Below, one piece after another: positions 10,270 to 20,105 of a stretch of 64,000 bases of DNA (the first letter of the stretch is position 1; each line of letters opens with the position of its first letter). The notes beneath the pieces were generated by a model, which was not told the origin of the DNA, ran no database searches, and saw nothing but the letters and a program-made list of their open reading frames with translations. The stretch spans positions 387,898 to 451,897 of the forward strand of contig NZ_FMXQ01000004.1 of the NCBI RefSeq assembly GCF_900104485.1. Direction: 5' to 3'. Origin of the DNA: Bauldia litoralis. GTDB taxonomy: Bacteria; Pseudomonadota; Alphaproteobacteria; Rhizobiales; Kaistiaceae. A program made the position numbers and the translations under genes.

Positions 10270-11576
<1,307 letters not shown>

Positions 11577-11612
11577 GGCGCGCGATAGCCGCGCCCACGA
11601 GGGGAGAAACCA

Positions 11613-12665
11613 ATGAAGACGATGAAAGGCCCGGCGATTTTCCTCGCCCAGTTCGCTGGTGACGAGGCGCCGTTCAATTCTCTCGACGAGATGGCCGGCT
11701 GGGCCGGCTCGCTCGGCTACAAGGGGATCCAGATCCCGAGTTGGGACGGGCGGCTGTTCGACCTCAAGAAGGCGGCGTCGAGCAAGACCTACTGCGCTGA
11801 CGTCAAGGGCATCGTCGAGGAACACGGCCTCGAGATCACCGAACTGTCGACGCACCTTCAGGGACAACTGGTCGCCGTCAATCCGCTCTACGACGTCGCC
11901 TTCGACGCCTTCGCCGCGCCGGAGGTGCGTGGCGATCCGAAGGCGCGGACGAAGTGGGCGATCAACCAGGTGAAGCTCGCCGCCAAGGCCTCGCGCAACC
12001 TCGGCCTCGACACCCAGGTCAGCTTCACTGGCGCCTTTGCCTGGCCCTTCATCTACCCGTGGCCGCAGCGGCCGCCGGGACTGATCGAGGAAGGGTTCGA
12101 CGAACTGGCCAAGCGCTGGCGGCCGATCTTCGACGCCTGCGAGGAGCAGGGGGTCAATGTCGGCTTCGAACTGCATCCCGGCGAGGACGTCTTCGACGGC
12201 GAAACCTTCGAGATGCTGCTGGAGCGGGTCGACAATCACCCGCGCTGCGGGATCAACTACGACCCGTCGCATTTCGTCCTTCAGTGCCTCGACTATCTCG
12301 ACTTCATCGACATCTACCATGAGCGGATCGTCGCCTTTCACGTCAAGGATGCCGAGTTCAACCCGACCGGCAAGCAGGGCGTCTATGGTGGCTTCCAGTC
12401 GTGGGTCAACCGGGCTGGCCGCTTCCGCTCGCTCGGTGACGGCCAGGTCGATTTCAGCAGCATCTTTTCCAAGCTCGCTCAATACGACTATGACAGTTGG
12501 GCGGTGCTCGAATGGGAATGCGCGCTGAAGCACCCTGAAGAAGGCGCGCGCGAGGGCGCCGACTTCATCAAGGCGCATATCATCAAGGTGACCGAGCGGG
12601 CGTTCGACGATTTCGCCGATGCCGGCACGGATCGGAAAGCCAACAGGAAGATGCTCGGCATCTAA
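11613..12665 (+). CDS. Sugar phosphate isomerase/epimerase, xylose isomerase-like TIM barrel
   Basis: This 350-residue protein belongs to the AP-endonuclease family 2 / xylose isomerase-like TIM barrel superfamily, whose members isomerise or epimerise sugars and keto-sugars with one or two divalent metals. Likely metal ligands are visible in order: GFELHPGE, NYDPSH, AFHVKDAEF and LEWECALKH. It follows xylA by 36 bases (GAGGGGAGAAACC before ATG) and precedes a Gfo/Idh/MocA dehydrogenase by 14 bases, so all four enzymes probably share one transcript. Pairing such an epimerase with a Gfo/Idh enzyme is typical of inositol-, keto-sugar- or glycoside-processing pathways. The substrate cannot be named from sequence. 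Confidence 0.82.
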   Translation: MKTMKGPAIFLAQFAGDEAPFNSLDEMAGWAGSLGYKGIQIPSWDGRLFDLKKAASSKTYCADVKGIVEEHGLEITELSTHLQGQLVAVNPLYDVAFDAFAAPEVRGDPKARTKWAINQVKLAAKASRNLGLDTQVSFTGAFAWPFIYPWPQRPPGLIEEGFDELAKRWRPIFDACEEQGVNVGFELHPGEDVFDGETFEMLLERVDNHPRCGINYDPSHFVLQCLDYLDFIDIYHERIVAFHVKDAEFNPTGKQGVYGGFQSWVNRAGRFRSLGDGQVDFSSIFSKLAQYDYDSWAVLEWECALKHPEEGAREGADFIKAHIIKVTERAFDDFADAGTDRKANRKMLGI

Positions 12666-12679
12666 GGGGGACACGAAGT

Positions 12680-13849
12680 ATGGTTGAAGGACGCAGCGAC
12701 AAGGTCGAGGGCGGGCGCATCCGCCTCGGGATGGTCGGCGGCGGGCAGGGGGCCTTCATCGGCGCCGTGCACCGTCTCGCCGCCCGCATGGACGATCAGT
12801 ATGAGCTGGTTGCCGGCGCCCTGTCCTCGAACCCCAAGCGGGCCCGCGCCTCGGCTAAGGAACTGGGCCTCGCGCCCGACCGCTCCTACGGCTCCTACGA
12901 GGAGATGGCCAAGGCCGAATCCCAGCGCCCGGACGGTATCGAGGCGGTGGCGATCGTCACGCCGAACCACATGCATGCTCCGCCCGCCAAGGCCTTCCTC
13001 AAGGCGGGGATCAACGTCATCTGCGACAAGCCGCTGACGACGACGGTCAAGGAGGCGAAGGAACTCGTCGCGCTGGTCAAGAAGACCGGGCTCGTCTTCG
13101 CCGTCACCCACAACTACACCGGCTACCCGATGGTGCGGCAGGCGCGCGCCATGGTCGCGGCCGGCAAGCTCGGCGAGGTTCGCGTCGTCCAGGCTGAGTA
13201 TGCCCAGGACTGGCTGACCGAGAAGGCGGAAGCCACCGCCAACAAGCAGGCCAAGTGGCGCACCGATCCCAAGCAGTCCGGCGCCGGGGGCTCGATCGGC
13301 GACATTGGCACCCACGCCTACAACCTTGCCTGCTTCGTCACCGGGCTGAAGCTGGATTCGCTTTGCGCGGACCTCACGGCCTTCGTCAAGGGCCGCAAGC
13401 TCGACGACAACGACAACATCCTCCTGCGCTGGAAAGGCGGCGCCAAGGGGATGCTGTGGGCGAGCCAGGTGGCGGTCGGCCACGAGAATGGTGCGATGCT
13501 CCGTGTCTACGGTTCCAAGGGCGGTCTCGTCTGGCGGCAGGAAGAGCCGAACCACCTGTGGTTCTCCGAGTTCGGCAAGCCGCTGCAACTGATCACCCGC
13601 GCCGGCGCCGGCGCTGGTCCCGAGGCCGGGCGCGTCACCCGGGTCCCGGCCGGCCATCCCGAGGGTTACCTCGAAGGCTTCGCCAACATCTATACCGAGG
13701 CGGCGCGGGCGATCCGGGCCCATCGCGACGGCAAGAAGCCCGATCCGTCGGTGATCTTCCCGTCGGTCGAGGATGGCCTGAGCGGCATGCAGTTCATCGA
13801 GGCGGCGGTGAAGTCGTCGCAGAAGGGCGCCGTCTGGGTGAAGCTCTAG
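12680..13849 (+). CDS. Gfo/Idh/MocA family NAD(P)-dependent oxidoreductase
   Basis: This predicted cytoplasmic sugar or cyclitol dehydrogenase has 389 residues. An N-terminal Rossmann fold begins LGMVGGGQGAFIGAVH at about residue 16. The family EKP motif appears as CDKPLTTT, an Asp-for-Glu variant seen in other members. The C-terminal alpha/beta domain contains the conserved GGSIGDIGTHAYNLACF, with the catalytic histidine in GTHAYN. It closes the xylose gene cluster, 14 bases after the epimerase gene, with AAGGGGGACA before the start. It is likely to act on the epimerase product or substrate. The stop overlaps the convergent GFA gene by four bases. Specificity and cofactor are unknown. Confidence 0.85.
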   Translation: MVEGRSDKVEGGRIRLGMVGGGQGAFIGAVHRLAARMDDQYELVAGALSSNPKRARASAKELGLAPDRSYGSYEEMAKAESQRPDGIEAVAIVTPNHMHAPPAKAFLKAGINVICDKPLTTTVKEAKELVALVKKTGLVFAVTHNYTGYPMVRQARAMVAAGKLGEVRVVQAEYAQDWLTEKAEATANKQAKWRTDPKQSGAGGSIGDIGTHAYNLACFVTGLKLDSLCADLTAFVKGRKLDDNDNILLRWKGGAKGMLWASQVAVGHENGAMLRVYGSKGGLVWRQEEPNHLWFSEFGKPLQLITRAGAGAGPEAGRVTRVPAGHPEGYLEGFANIYTEAARAIRAHRDGKKPDPSVIFPSVEDGLSGMQFIEAAVKSSQKGAVWVKL

Positions 13850-14322
13850 GTCTCGTTACCAAGCGCAATGGCCCGCCGTTCATAGCTTTCGGCGGGCCAG
13901 AGCGCCCTGGTGTCGTAATAGGCTTCAAAGCGCGGCACGCCTTCTGGAAGCATCACCCAGGGCAGCTTCGACCGTATGAAGATATGCACGTCGGGCTGGA
14001 GCGCCGCCGGATCGTCGAGCGTCCCGACCCGGACGAAGCGCAAGTTCGGTCGGGGTCCGTAGTCGCTCCATACCGCCGTCTTGCACGAGACGCATCGATA
14101 GATCTCTTGCGAGCGGCCGCTGCCGGTCGGCACCGTTGTCGCAGTCACTTCGCCGGAGAGCAGGGCGATGCGGTCGGTCTCGATCAAGGCGTTGAGGACG
14201 AAGGCACTGCCCGTCTGGCACTGGCACTTTCGGCAGTGGCAGCAATGGACGAACATCGGTGCGCCGGCGAGGCGGTAGCGAAGCGCGCCACAGGTGCAGC
14301 CGCCCTCGAGTTCCTCTGTCAT
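13846..14322 (-). CDS. GFA (glutathione-dependent formaldehyde-activating-like) zinc protein
   Basis: This 158-residue protein belongs to the GFA/CENP-V family, a small beta fold that binds zinc through cysteines. The ligands are visible as CTCGALRY near the N-terminus, CHCRKCQCQTGSAF around residues 32-45, and CVSCKTAVW near residue 77. The family name comes from an enzyme reported to help formaldehyde react with glutathione; most members have no proven activity, so no reaction is assigned here. The gene overlaps the end of the convergent oxidoreductase by four bases and shows no operon partner: the next minus-strand gene ends 43 bases upstream. Confidence 0.88.
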   Translation of the reverse strand: MTEELEGGCTCGALRYRLAGAPMFVHCCHCRKCQCQTGSAFVLNALIETDRIALLSGEVTATTVPTGSGRSQEIYRCVSCKTAVWSDYGPRPNLRFVRVGTLDDPAALQPDVHIFIRSKLPWVMLPEGVPRFEAYYDTRALWPAESYERRAIALGNET

Positions 14323-14365
14323 TCAAACCCTCCCTTTTTCCCGGCGACGGGGCGGGACCAGTCGC

Positions 14366-14956
14366 CTAGGCGGTCAACACCTCAGGCATCGCGTCCTTTG
14401 ATGGCGACAACGGATCGTAGGACTCCGGTCTCGACCGCCGCATGAAGCGGATCAGCGTCGGGATGAAGAACAGGATAATCACAAGCTTCACCACGGCGAT
14501 CCAGACCAGCCCGAAGTTGAGCAGCATGACGACGGCAATGCCGATCATGACGAAGATGAAGATCGTCAACCCCATGTTGGCGACATAGCCTCCACCGCTG
14601 CTTCCCTTGCGGTAGACGATGTCCTTGCCATGTTCGGCCAGCCGTCGGTGCAGTTCGAGGATGAAGGCGCGGTATTCGGCGTTCTTCTCGGTGAAGCTGC
14701 CGAAGCCGATGAAGTCGGTGTTGAGCAGGTTCACCATGCCGCCACGACGCAGGATGATCCGGGTGCGGTAGCGGTTGGTCGCGAAGCGCGAGGGGATATA
14801 GGCCATCTGCACTTCGGCGATCTCGTCGTAGAAGACGCCGTCGAGCCGTTCGCCCTCCGCCTGCCAGGTCAGCGCGTCTTCCGTCAGCCGATAGGTCCGC
14901 CGCTTGACCAGGGCGTTCTCGTTGAAGGTATAGGAGGTCGGATCGATGTCGCTCAT
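14366..14956 (-). CDS. Membrane protein with N-terminal PH-like domain
   Basis: This 196-residue protein is of unknown function. Residues about 18-105 look like a bacterial PH-like beta domain: alternating strands such as TYRLTEDALTWQ, YDEIAEVQMAYIP and RTRIILRRGG, then a closing helix EYRAFILELHRRL. Two membrane helices follow at about 127-147 and 149-170, and the short C-terminal tail is polar. That places the PH-like domain in the cytoplasm, held at the inner membrane. Its ATG overlaps the stop of the upstream lipoprotein gene (ATGA, 14953-14956), so the two are probably made together and may form an envelope pair. Confidence 0.75.
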   Translation of the reverse strand: MSDIDPTSYTFNENALVKRRTYRLTEDALTWQAEGERLDGVFYDEIAEVQMAYIPSRFATNRYRTRIILRRGGMVNLLNTDFIGFGSFTEKNAEYRAFILELHRRLAEHGKDIVYRKGSSGGGYVANMGLTIFIFVMIGIAVVMLLNFGLVWIAVVKLVIILFFIPTLIRFMRRSRPESYDPLSPSKDAMPEVLTA

Positions 14957-15429
14957 TCCTGCTCGGGATTGTCCGGGTTGATGTCATAGCCCGGCCCGAC
15001 CGTCAGGGCCTTTTCGGGCAGGATCGACTGATCGAACTCGGAGCGAAGCTCGTAGTCGACGGACTGGAGTTCCGTTCCCGCGTCGTCGATCACACGGACC
15101 GCGACGCGATAGGCCTTGCCGCCCTTCACCCCGGTCAGCGGCGGGGTGGTGAAGGAGTAGCGCTTGCGGTTGGCGGTCACCTCCTTGGCGATAACGATCG
15201 GCGGCCCGCCGGCCGGATTGTCGAACCGCGCCTCCAGCGTTCCGCCTGCCGGCAGCGTCCGTTGAGGCTCGGCGATGACGCCGGCCGACGCCTCGGCAAT
15301 CCGGTAGTTGAAGACGAAGCCGCCCCCGCCGACCTTGATGTAGTCGCCGGATTCCTCCGGCGAGCAGGCCGACAGGGCGATCAGGAAGAGGGCGCCGACG
15401 GAGAAAGTCCGGGCGGGTGTTGCGATCAT
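14953..15429 (-). CDS. Predicted lipoprotein of unknown function
   Basis: This 158-residue exported protein has a type II signal peptide: a hydrophobic core followed by the lipobox LSAC, with Cys22 as the lipidated residue. The mature part is mainly beta, including GGGGFVFNYRIAEAS, GTLEARFDNPAGG and YSFTTPPLTGVKGGKAY. That is consistent with an Ig-like or FN3-like fold, but I cannot name the family. It is the first gene of a two-gene unit with the PH-like membrane protein (four-base overlap). The promoter should lie in the divergent gap that carries a perfect 16-bp palindrome at 15512-15527. Confidence 0.75.
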   Translation of the reverse strand: MIATPARTFSVGALFLIALSACSPEESGDYIKVGGGGFVFNYRIAEASAGVIAEPQRTLPAGGTLEARFDNPAGGPPIVIAKEVTANRKRYSFTTPPLTGVKGGKAYRVAVRVIDDAGTELQSVDYELRSEFDQSILPEKALTVGPGYDINPDNPEQE

Positions 15430-15511
15430 GGCGGGATGTCCTGGCGGGCCAAACGATCAAGGATGGGAGATTAGGACGAGTTGCGATCGGGCGAAAGCGA
15501 GCCGTCGGCCG

Positions 15512-15527
15512 TGTGAGGATCCTCACA
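15512..15527. promoter_or_regulatory. Perfect 16-bp palindrome between divergent genes
   Basis: TGTGAGGATCCTCACA reads identically on both strands. It lies 83 bases from the lipoprotein start and 61 bases from the start of the Sel1-repeat gene. A perfect dyad in a divergent promoter region is the usual layout of a dimeric repressor or activator site. The regulator is unknown, and none is encoded next to it. Confidence 0.45.
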
Positions 15528-15587
15528 GCCGGAGCGCGGGCAGGCCTATAGGCTGGGTGCTTCGATCTGGTTGTCGGAGATTGTGAA

Positions 15588-18278
15588 ATGGCCCGACCTT
15601 TCCCGATTCTGGCATTGGCCGCACTGGTCGCCTTGTCCGTGCCTGCCGTCGCCGAGACCGACGCGGAGAAGGAAGCGCGGATCAAGGTTGCGATCGAGGT
15701 CTGCGACAAGGGCGCCGCCGTGCCGCTCGACCCGACGGCGACTGCCGCGCCGGTCCAATTCCAGGAACTTGTCGACCCCTTAAATCCCGAGCGTCTGCAA
15801 GACCTTGTCGCCACCTGTCGCGAGGCGATGATCGGCGCACTAGGCGAAACGCGGCTCACCCTCCAATATCTGCGATCGGCGTTTGCCCTCAGTCCCGATG
15901 GCCTCGACGGCCATGTTCCCGAGATCCGCGACCTGGCGGCATCAGGAAGCGCCGAGGCGAAATTCCTGCTGTATCTGCTGTACCGGATAGGTCCGGCAGA
16001 CGCCGGCGTTGACCGGGAGGAGGCCGTCACTGCCCTGACTGCTGCGGCGGATGCCGGCCACCAGAGCGCCCTCCGTGCGGCTTTGAGCGAATACCGGACC
16101 GGCCCCAATGTCGTCCGTGACCCGAAGCGGGCGGCCGCCTACGCCGAAAGCATGATGAATCTCCCGCAGCAAGGACCCCGGCTGGCGGGCGCTAGCGAAG
16201 CGTGGGCCCGGGACTGGGGACGGAAGACCCTCGGCGCAATCCTGGTCACCGCCGACGGCTTCGACGACGCGGAGCGCGCCCGCGGCTTCGCGATCGTCAG
16301 CGTCCTCTACGAGGCCGGCGATCAGGCCCTTCTGGTGCCCTATCTCACCGCGCTCCGCTTCGGCCGCGGCACACCGCAGGACGCGGCGCGTGCCCGCGAC
16401 CTTGCCGAGCGCGCCGTCGCGGCCGGCAGGGCGTCGGCCGTGTCGGTCCTTGCCGGCATGCTGGCCGAGGGAGAGGGCGGCACCGTCGACGGCAATCGCG
16501 CCATTGCGCTCCTGATCGGCGATCTCGGCCGCAGGGATCGCGGGTCGAATGCGCTATTGGCCCGTCTCTACCTCGACAACCGCTTCACCGGCCCCCGCCC
16601 GCGCGACGCGGCCCGCGTTCTCGCAGTGGCGCGCGATCTCGATTCGATCATTGCCGCCGCCCCGCTTCTCGTCGACTACAGCGAACGGATCGGACCCGCG
16701 CACGTTTATGAGAATCGCCTCGAGAAGGCCGCCGAGGTCGGCGAACCCGGCGCGGCAATGGCGCTGGCGCGACTCAGATTCTCGAACCACCCCGATTTCG
16801 GCAACGACGATTCCGGCGCGCGCGCGGTCCTCGCCCCGCTCGCCGCTGCTGGCGACCGGGAGGCGCAACTGCTTCTCGTCGAGACCCAGTATGGCGATCT
16901 CGGCGCGTCGAGCTTCAACCCGCGCCCGCGCGGCGACGCCATGAGCGACGACGCGGCTCGCGCGCTGATCGAGGACGGCATTGCCGCCGACGTGGCGAGC
17001 GCCTTCCGGGTCAAGGGACGGTTCCAGCGCGTCGGCGTTGTCTATCCCCAGGACGACGCCGCTGCGACGCAGTCACTCCTCGCCGCCGCCGATCGTGGCG
17101 ATGTCGAAGCGATGGTGCTGCTCGGCGCAGCCTATGACGACGGCCTTGGAACGGCGAAGAATCCGCGCGAACGCCTCCGGTGGTGGCGTGAGGCGGCGCG
17201 GCTCGGCTCGTTCGACGCGCGGGAGAAACTTGCGCGCGCCTTCACCTTCGACTCCTTCGACAAGCTGATGACCCTGCGGGAAGGCGTCACCGAACGGCTC
17301 GCCCTTTACAACAACGGCGGCAGCAGCCTCGGGTTCGGCACGCCGATGGAACTGCTTGGCATGTTCAGCGGCGGTCGCGCCCGCGATGCCGGCACCGCGG
17401 CCCTCGCCGACGCGGTGATGGATGCGTTTCGTCTTGCGCCCGCCGGTCTCGAAGATGCGAGGCTTGTACCGTTGATCCGTGTGTTGCCGGACGAGATCCG
17501 GGTGGCAATCGAAGCCCAGCTGAAGCGTGACGGGTTTTTCGCGGGGTCGCCAGAAGGCGTATTCGGTCCCGAGGTGCGCGCGGCGTTGGCGAAGTGGGTC
17601 GACGCAAGCGGGCCATTGCCGGACGAGGATGTGGTGGCGGCTGAAGGCCCCACATCGGCGGAAACCGCCACGACGCTCCCCGTGGCGTTGGTAGACCGGG
17701 TTCGCGACCGGGTTTTCATGGCGGCGATGCGCAAGGACCTCACCGAAGCCGAACGCAACGACGTGATTACCGGATTGAATGCCCTTGCCGCGTACGGAGA
17801 CATCCCCGCGCGCTGGGCCCTGGTCAGGAACTACCATCAGGCGAGTTTCATCCGCGACATCGTCACCGCGGCGGAGATCACGCGCTACGGTCTCGACATT
17901 CTGGTCACGCGACCGGAAGGCGTCGAGAAGGCCGAGTTCGAGTTCGTCTTCGATCTCACCGCGATGCATGAAGCCGGCACGCTCGATGCGTTCGGGGCGG
18001 GCGTGGTCGATGCGGTACGCGACGACCAGCGGCTGCAGGATCCGCTCACCCTCGGCTCGATCACCCAGCAGTTCATCTTCGCACCCGGCGCCTGCGACGC
18101 CATTCAACCGGCGATGCAGGCGGCCGGCGCGTCGGTTGACGGCGATGACGGCTGCGGCGAGGTAGTCATGCAGGCGCTGATCGCCTTCGCCCGGTCCGCC
18201 GGAGCCTCCGGCGTCGATGCCAGGGCCCGCGAAGCGGCGGCGGCGGAGCTCGCTCGGCTTGACGCGGCGGCCAAGTGA
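15588..18278 (+). CDS. Large exported Sel1-repeat (TPR-like) protein with a peptidoglycan-binding-like segment
   Basis: This 896-residue protein has a signal peptide at 1-22 (LALAALVALSVPAVA-ET). The body is alpha-helical, with repeated Sel1-type units such as AEAKFLLYLLYRIG, GHQSALRAALSEYRTG, GRASAVSVLAGMLAEGEGG and VEAMVLLGAAYDDGLGTAKNPRERLRWW, the last being a textbook Sel1 repeat near residues 505-530. Around residues 645-670, EAQLKRDGFFAGSPEG with FGPEVRAALAKW resembles a peptidoglycan-binding repeat. Sel1 proteins usually scaffold protein complexes; in rhizobia, exported examples such as ExoR control envelope signalling. The gene stands alone, divergent from the lipoprotein pair, and is followed by a short stem-loop. 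No enzyme domain is visible. Confidence 0.8.
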   Translation: MARPFPILALAALVALSVPAVAETDAEKEARIKVAIEVCDKGAAVPLDPTATAAPVQFQELVDPLNPERLQDLVATCREAMIGALGETRLTLQYLRSAFALSPDGLDGHVPEIRDLAASGSAEAKFLLYLLYRIGPADAGVDREEAVTALTAAADAGHQSALRAALSEYRTGPNVVRDPKRAAAYAESMMNLPQQGPRLAGASEAWARDWGRKTLGAILVTADGFDDAERARGFAIVSVLYEAGDQALLVPYLTALRFGRGTPQDAARARDLAERAVAAGRASAVSVLAGMLAEGEGGTVDGNRAIALLIGDLGRRDRGSNALLARLYLDNRFTGPRPRDAARVLAVARDLDSIIAAAPLLVDYSERIGPAHVYENRLEKAAEVGEPGAAMALARLRFSNHPDFGNDDSGARAVLAPLAAAGDREAQLLLVETQYGDLGASSFNPRPRGDAMSDDAARALIEDGIAADVASAFRVKGRFQRVGVVYPQDDAAATQSLLAAADRGDVEAMVLLGAAYDDGLGTAKNPRERLRWWREAARLGSFDAREKLARAFTFDSFDKLMTLREGVTERLALYNNGGSSLGFGTPMELLGMFSGGRARDAGTAALADAVMDAFRLAPAGLEDARLVPLIRVLPDEIRVAIEAQLKRDGFFAGSPEGVFGPEVRAALAKWVDASGPLPDEDVVAAEGPTSAETATTLPVALVDRVRDRVFMAAMRKDLTEAERNDVITGLNALAAYGDIPARWALVRNYHQASFIRDIVTAAEITRYGLDILVTRPEGVEKAEFEFVFDLTAMHEAGTLDAFGAGVVDAVRDDQRLQDPLTLGSITQQFIFAPGACDAIQPAMQAAGASVDGDDGCGEVVMQALIAFARSAGASGVDARAREAAAAELARLDAAAK

Positions 18279-18296
18279 CGGCCTCTGTTGGGCCGT
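18278..18296 (+). terminator. Stem-loop after the Sel1-repeat gene
   Basis: ACGGCC and GGCCGT pair around a 7-base loop immediately at the stop codon. No T run follows, so a terminating role is only possible. Confidence 0.35.
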
Positions 18297-18395
18297 GGCT
18301 TGTCGCCGGCAACGTTTTGTTGATCGCGATGGACGATGAATGGCCTCGTCCGGCGCGCCTGCCGCCTTGACGCCTGAAACCGAACGGGGTTGGCG

Positions 18396-20105
18396 ATGAT
18401 CGACAATGCACTCCTGAAACGGGCGATTGCCCAGGGCCGCGCCGCCGAGCCCGCCGACCTGGTCATCAAGAATGTCGGTTTGCTGGATGTTGTTTCAGGG
18501 GGCGTCACCACCACCGACATCGCGATCTGCGGCGACAGGATCGTCGGCACATACGAGACCTATTCGGGCCGGCGCGAGATCGACGGCGCTGGGCTCTTCG
18601 CCGTGCCGGGCTTCATCGATACCCATCTCCACGTCGAATCCTCGCTGGTCACGCCGGCCGAGTTCGATCGCTGCGTCCTGCCGCACGGCGTCACGACCGC
18701 GATCTGCGACCCGCACGAGATCGCCAACGTTCTCGGCGTCGAAGGCATCCGCTATTTCCTTGCATCCGCCGAGGCGACGATCATGGACCTTCGCGTCCAG
18801 CTCTCCTCCTGCGTGCCGTCGTCGTCGCAGGAGACATCGGGGGCCTGCCTGCTGGCCGCGGACCTTCTGCCGTTCCGCGATCATCCGAAGGTCATCGGCC
18901 TGGCCGAGTTCATGAACTTTCCCGGTGTGCTGTCCGCCGACGAGGATGTTCTCGACAAGCTGCTGCCCTTCCAGGACGGGCATATCGATGGCCATGCGCC
19001 GCTGCTGCGTGGCCATGACCTCAACGGCTACCTCGCGGCACGGATCGCGACCGACCACGAAACCACGACCGCCGACGAGGCCCGCGAGAAGCTGCGAAAG
19101 GGGATGATCGTCCTTATTCGCGAGGGTTCGGTGTCAAAGGACATGCATGCGCTGGCCGAGGTCCTTGACGAGAACACCTCCAGCTTCATGTGCCTCTGTA
19201 CCGACGATCGCAATCCGCTCGACATCGCCGAGCAGGGCCATCTCGACTACATGATCCGGACGCTGATCGCGCTTGGCCGGCCACTCCATCATGTCTACCG
19301 CGCGGCAAGCTGGTCGGCCGCCCGGGCCTTCGGGCTCCGCGATCGCGGCATCATCGCCCCGGGTCGGCGCGCCGATATCGTATTGGTCGACGATCTCGCC
19401 GCCTGCTCGGTTCGCACCGTGATCTCCGCCGGTCGGGTCGTCGAGCCCGCGATTTTCGAGACACGGCCGACGGTCGAACCGGTCGGTCTCGACAGCATGA
19501 AGGCGGAGCGGGTGACGGCCGCCGATTTCGAGATTGCCGGCGGCGCGGCGGAGCTGCCGGTCATCGGCGTCGAGGCGGGTTTGATCATCACCCAGAACCG
19601 ACCGATGGCGGTGCCGTCGCGGGGCAACGTCCGGGTCGCGGACACGGCCGCCGACATCGCCAAGGTCGCTGTCGTTGCGCGGCACGGGATCAACCGCAAT
19701 ATTGGCCGCGCCTTCGTCAACGGTTTCGGCCTTCAGCGCGGCGCCATCGCCTCCTCGGTCGCCCACGACGCCCACAACATCTGCGTCATCGGCGTTGACG
19801 ACGGCGACATGGCGGTCGCGGTCAATCGGTTGATCGAGATGGACGGCGGGTTCGTTGTCGCCTCAGGCGGCGAAGTGCTTGCGGAATTTGCCCTTCCGCT
19901 TGCCGGGCTGATGAGCCTCGGGTCGTTCGAGTCGGTCCGCGCCGGCCTCGTGCCGCTGCGTGCCGCCGCGCGAAGCCTCGGCTGCACGCTTGAGGAACCA
20001 TTCCTCCAGGTCGCTTTCCTTGCGCTCCCGGTCATCCCCCATCTGAAGATCACCGACTTCGGGCTGTTCGACGTCGACAGTTTCTCCCTCGTCGCCGACA
20101 GTTGA
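18396..20105 (+). CDS. ade: Adenine deaminase
   Basis: Adenine deaminase converts adenine to hypoxanthine plus ammonia for purine salvage, using a binuclear metal centre. I chose ATG at 18396, six bases after GGGG; an in-frame TTG at 18390 is also possible. The protein has about 569 residues, close to the family length. Metal-site motifs are [12 protein letters not shown] near residue 70, [12 protein letters not shown] near 110, [14 protein letters not shown] near 200 and [17 protein letters not shown] near 275. The C-terminal domain with [19 protein letters not shown] is typical of the amidohydrolase Ade group. The last 243 bases are also read antisense by the convergent MFS gene. No purine transporter is adjacent except possibly that MFS protein. 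Confidence 0.93.
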   Translation: MIDNALLKRAIAQGRAAEPADLVIKNVGLLDVVSGGVTTTDIAICGDRIVGTYETYSGRREIDGAGLFAVPGFIDTHLHVESSLVTPAEFDRCVLPHGVTTAICDPHEIANVLGVEGIRYFLASAEATIMDLRVQLSSCVPSSSQETSGACLLAADLLPFRDHPKVIGLAEFMNFPGVLSADEDVLDKLLPFQDGHIDGHAPLLRGHDLNGYLAARIATDHETTTADEAREKLRKGMIVLIREGSVSKDMHALAEVLDENTSSFMCLCTDDRNPLDIAEQGHLDYMIRTLIALGRPLHHVYRAASWSAARAFGLRDRGIIAPGRRADIVLVDDLAACSVRTVISAGRVVEPAIFETRPTVEPVGLDSMKAERVTAADFEIAGGAAELPVIGVEAGLIITQNRPMAVPSRGNVRVADTAADIAKVAVVARHGINRNIGRAFVNGFGLQRGAIASSVAHDAHNICVIGVDDGDMAVAVNRLIEMDGGFVVASGGEVLAEFALPLAGLMSLGSFESVRAGLVPLRAAARSLGCTLEEPFLQVAFLALPVIPHLKITDFGLFDVDSFSLVADS

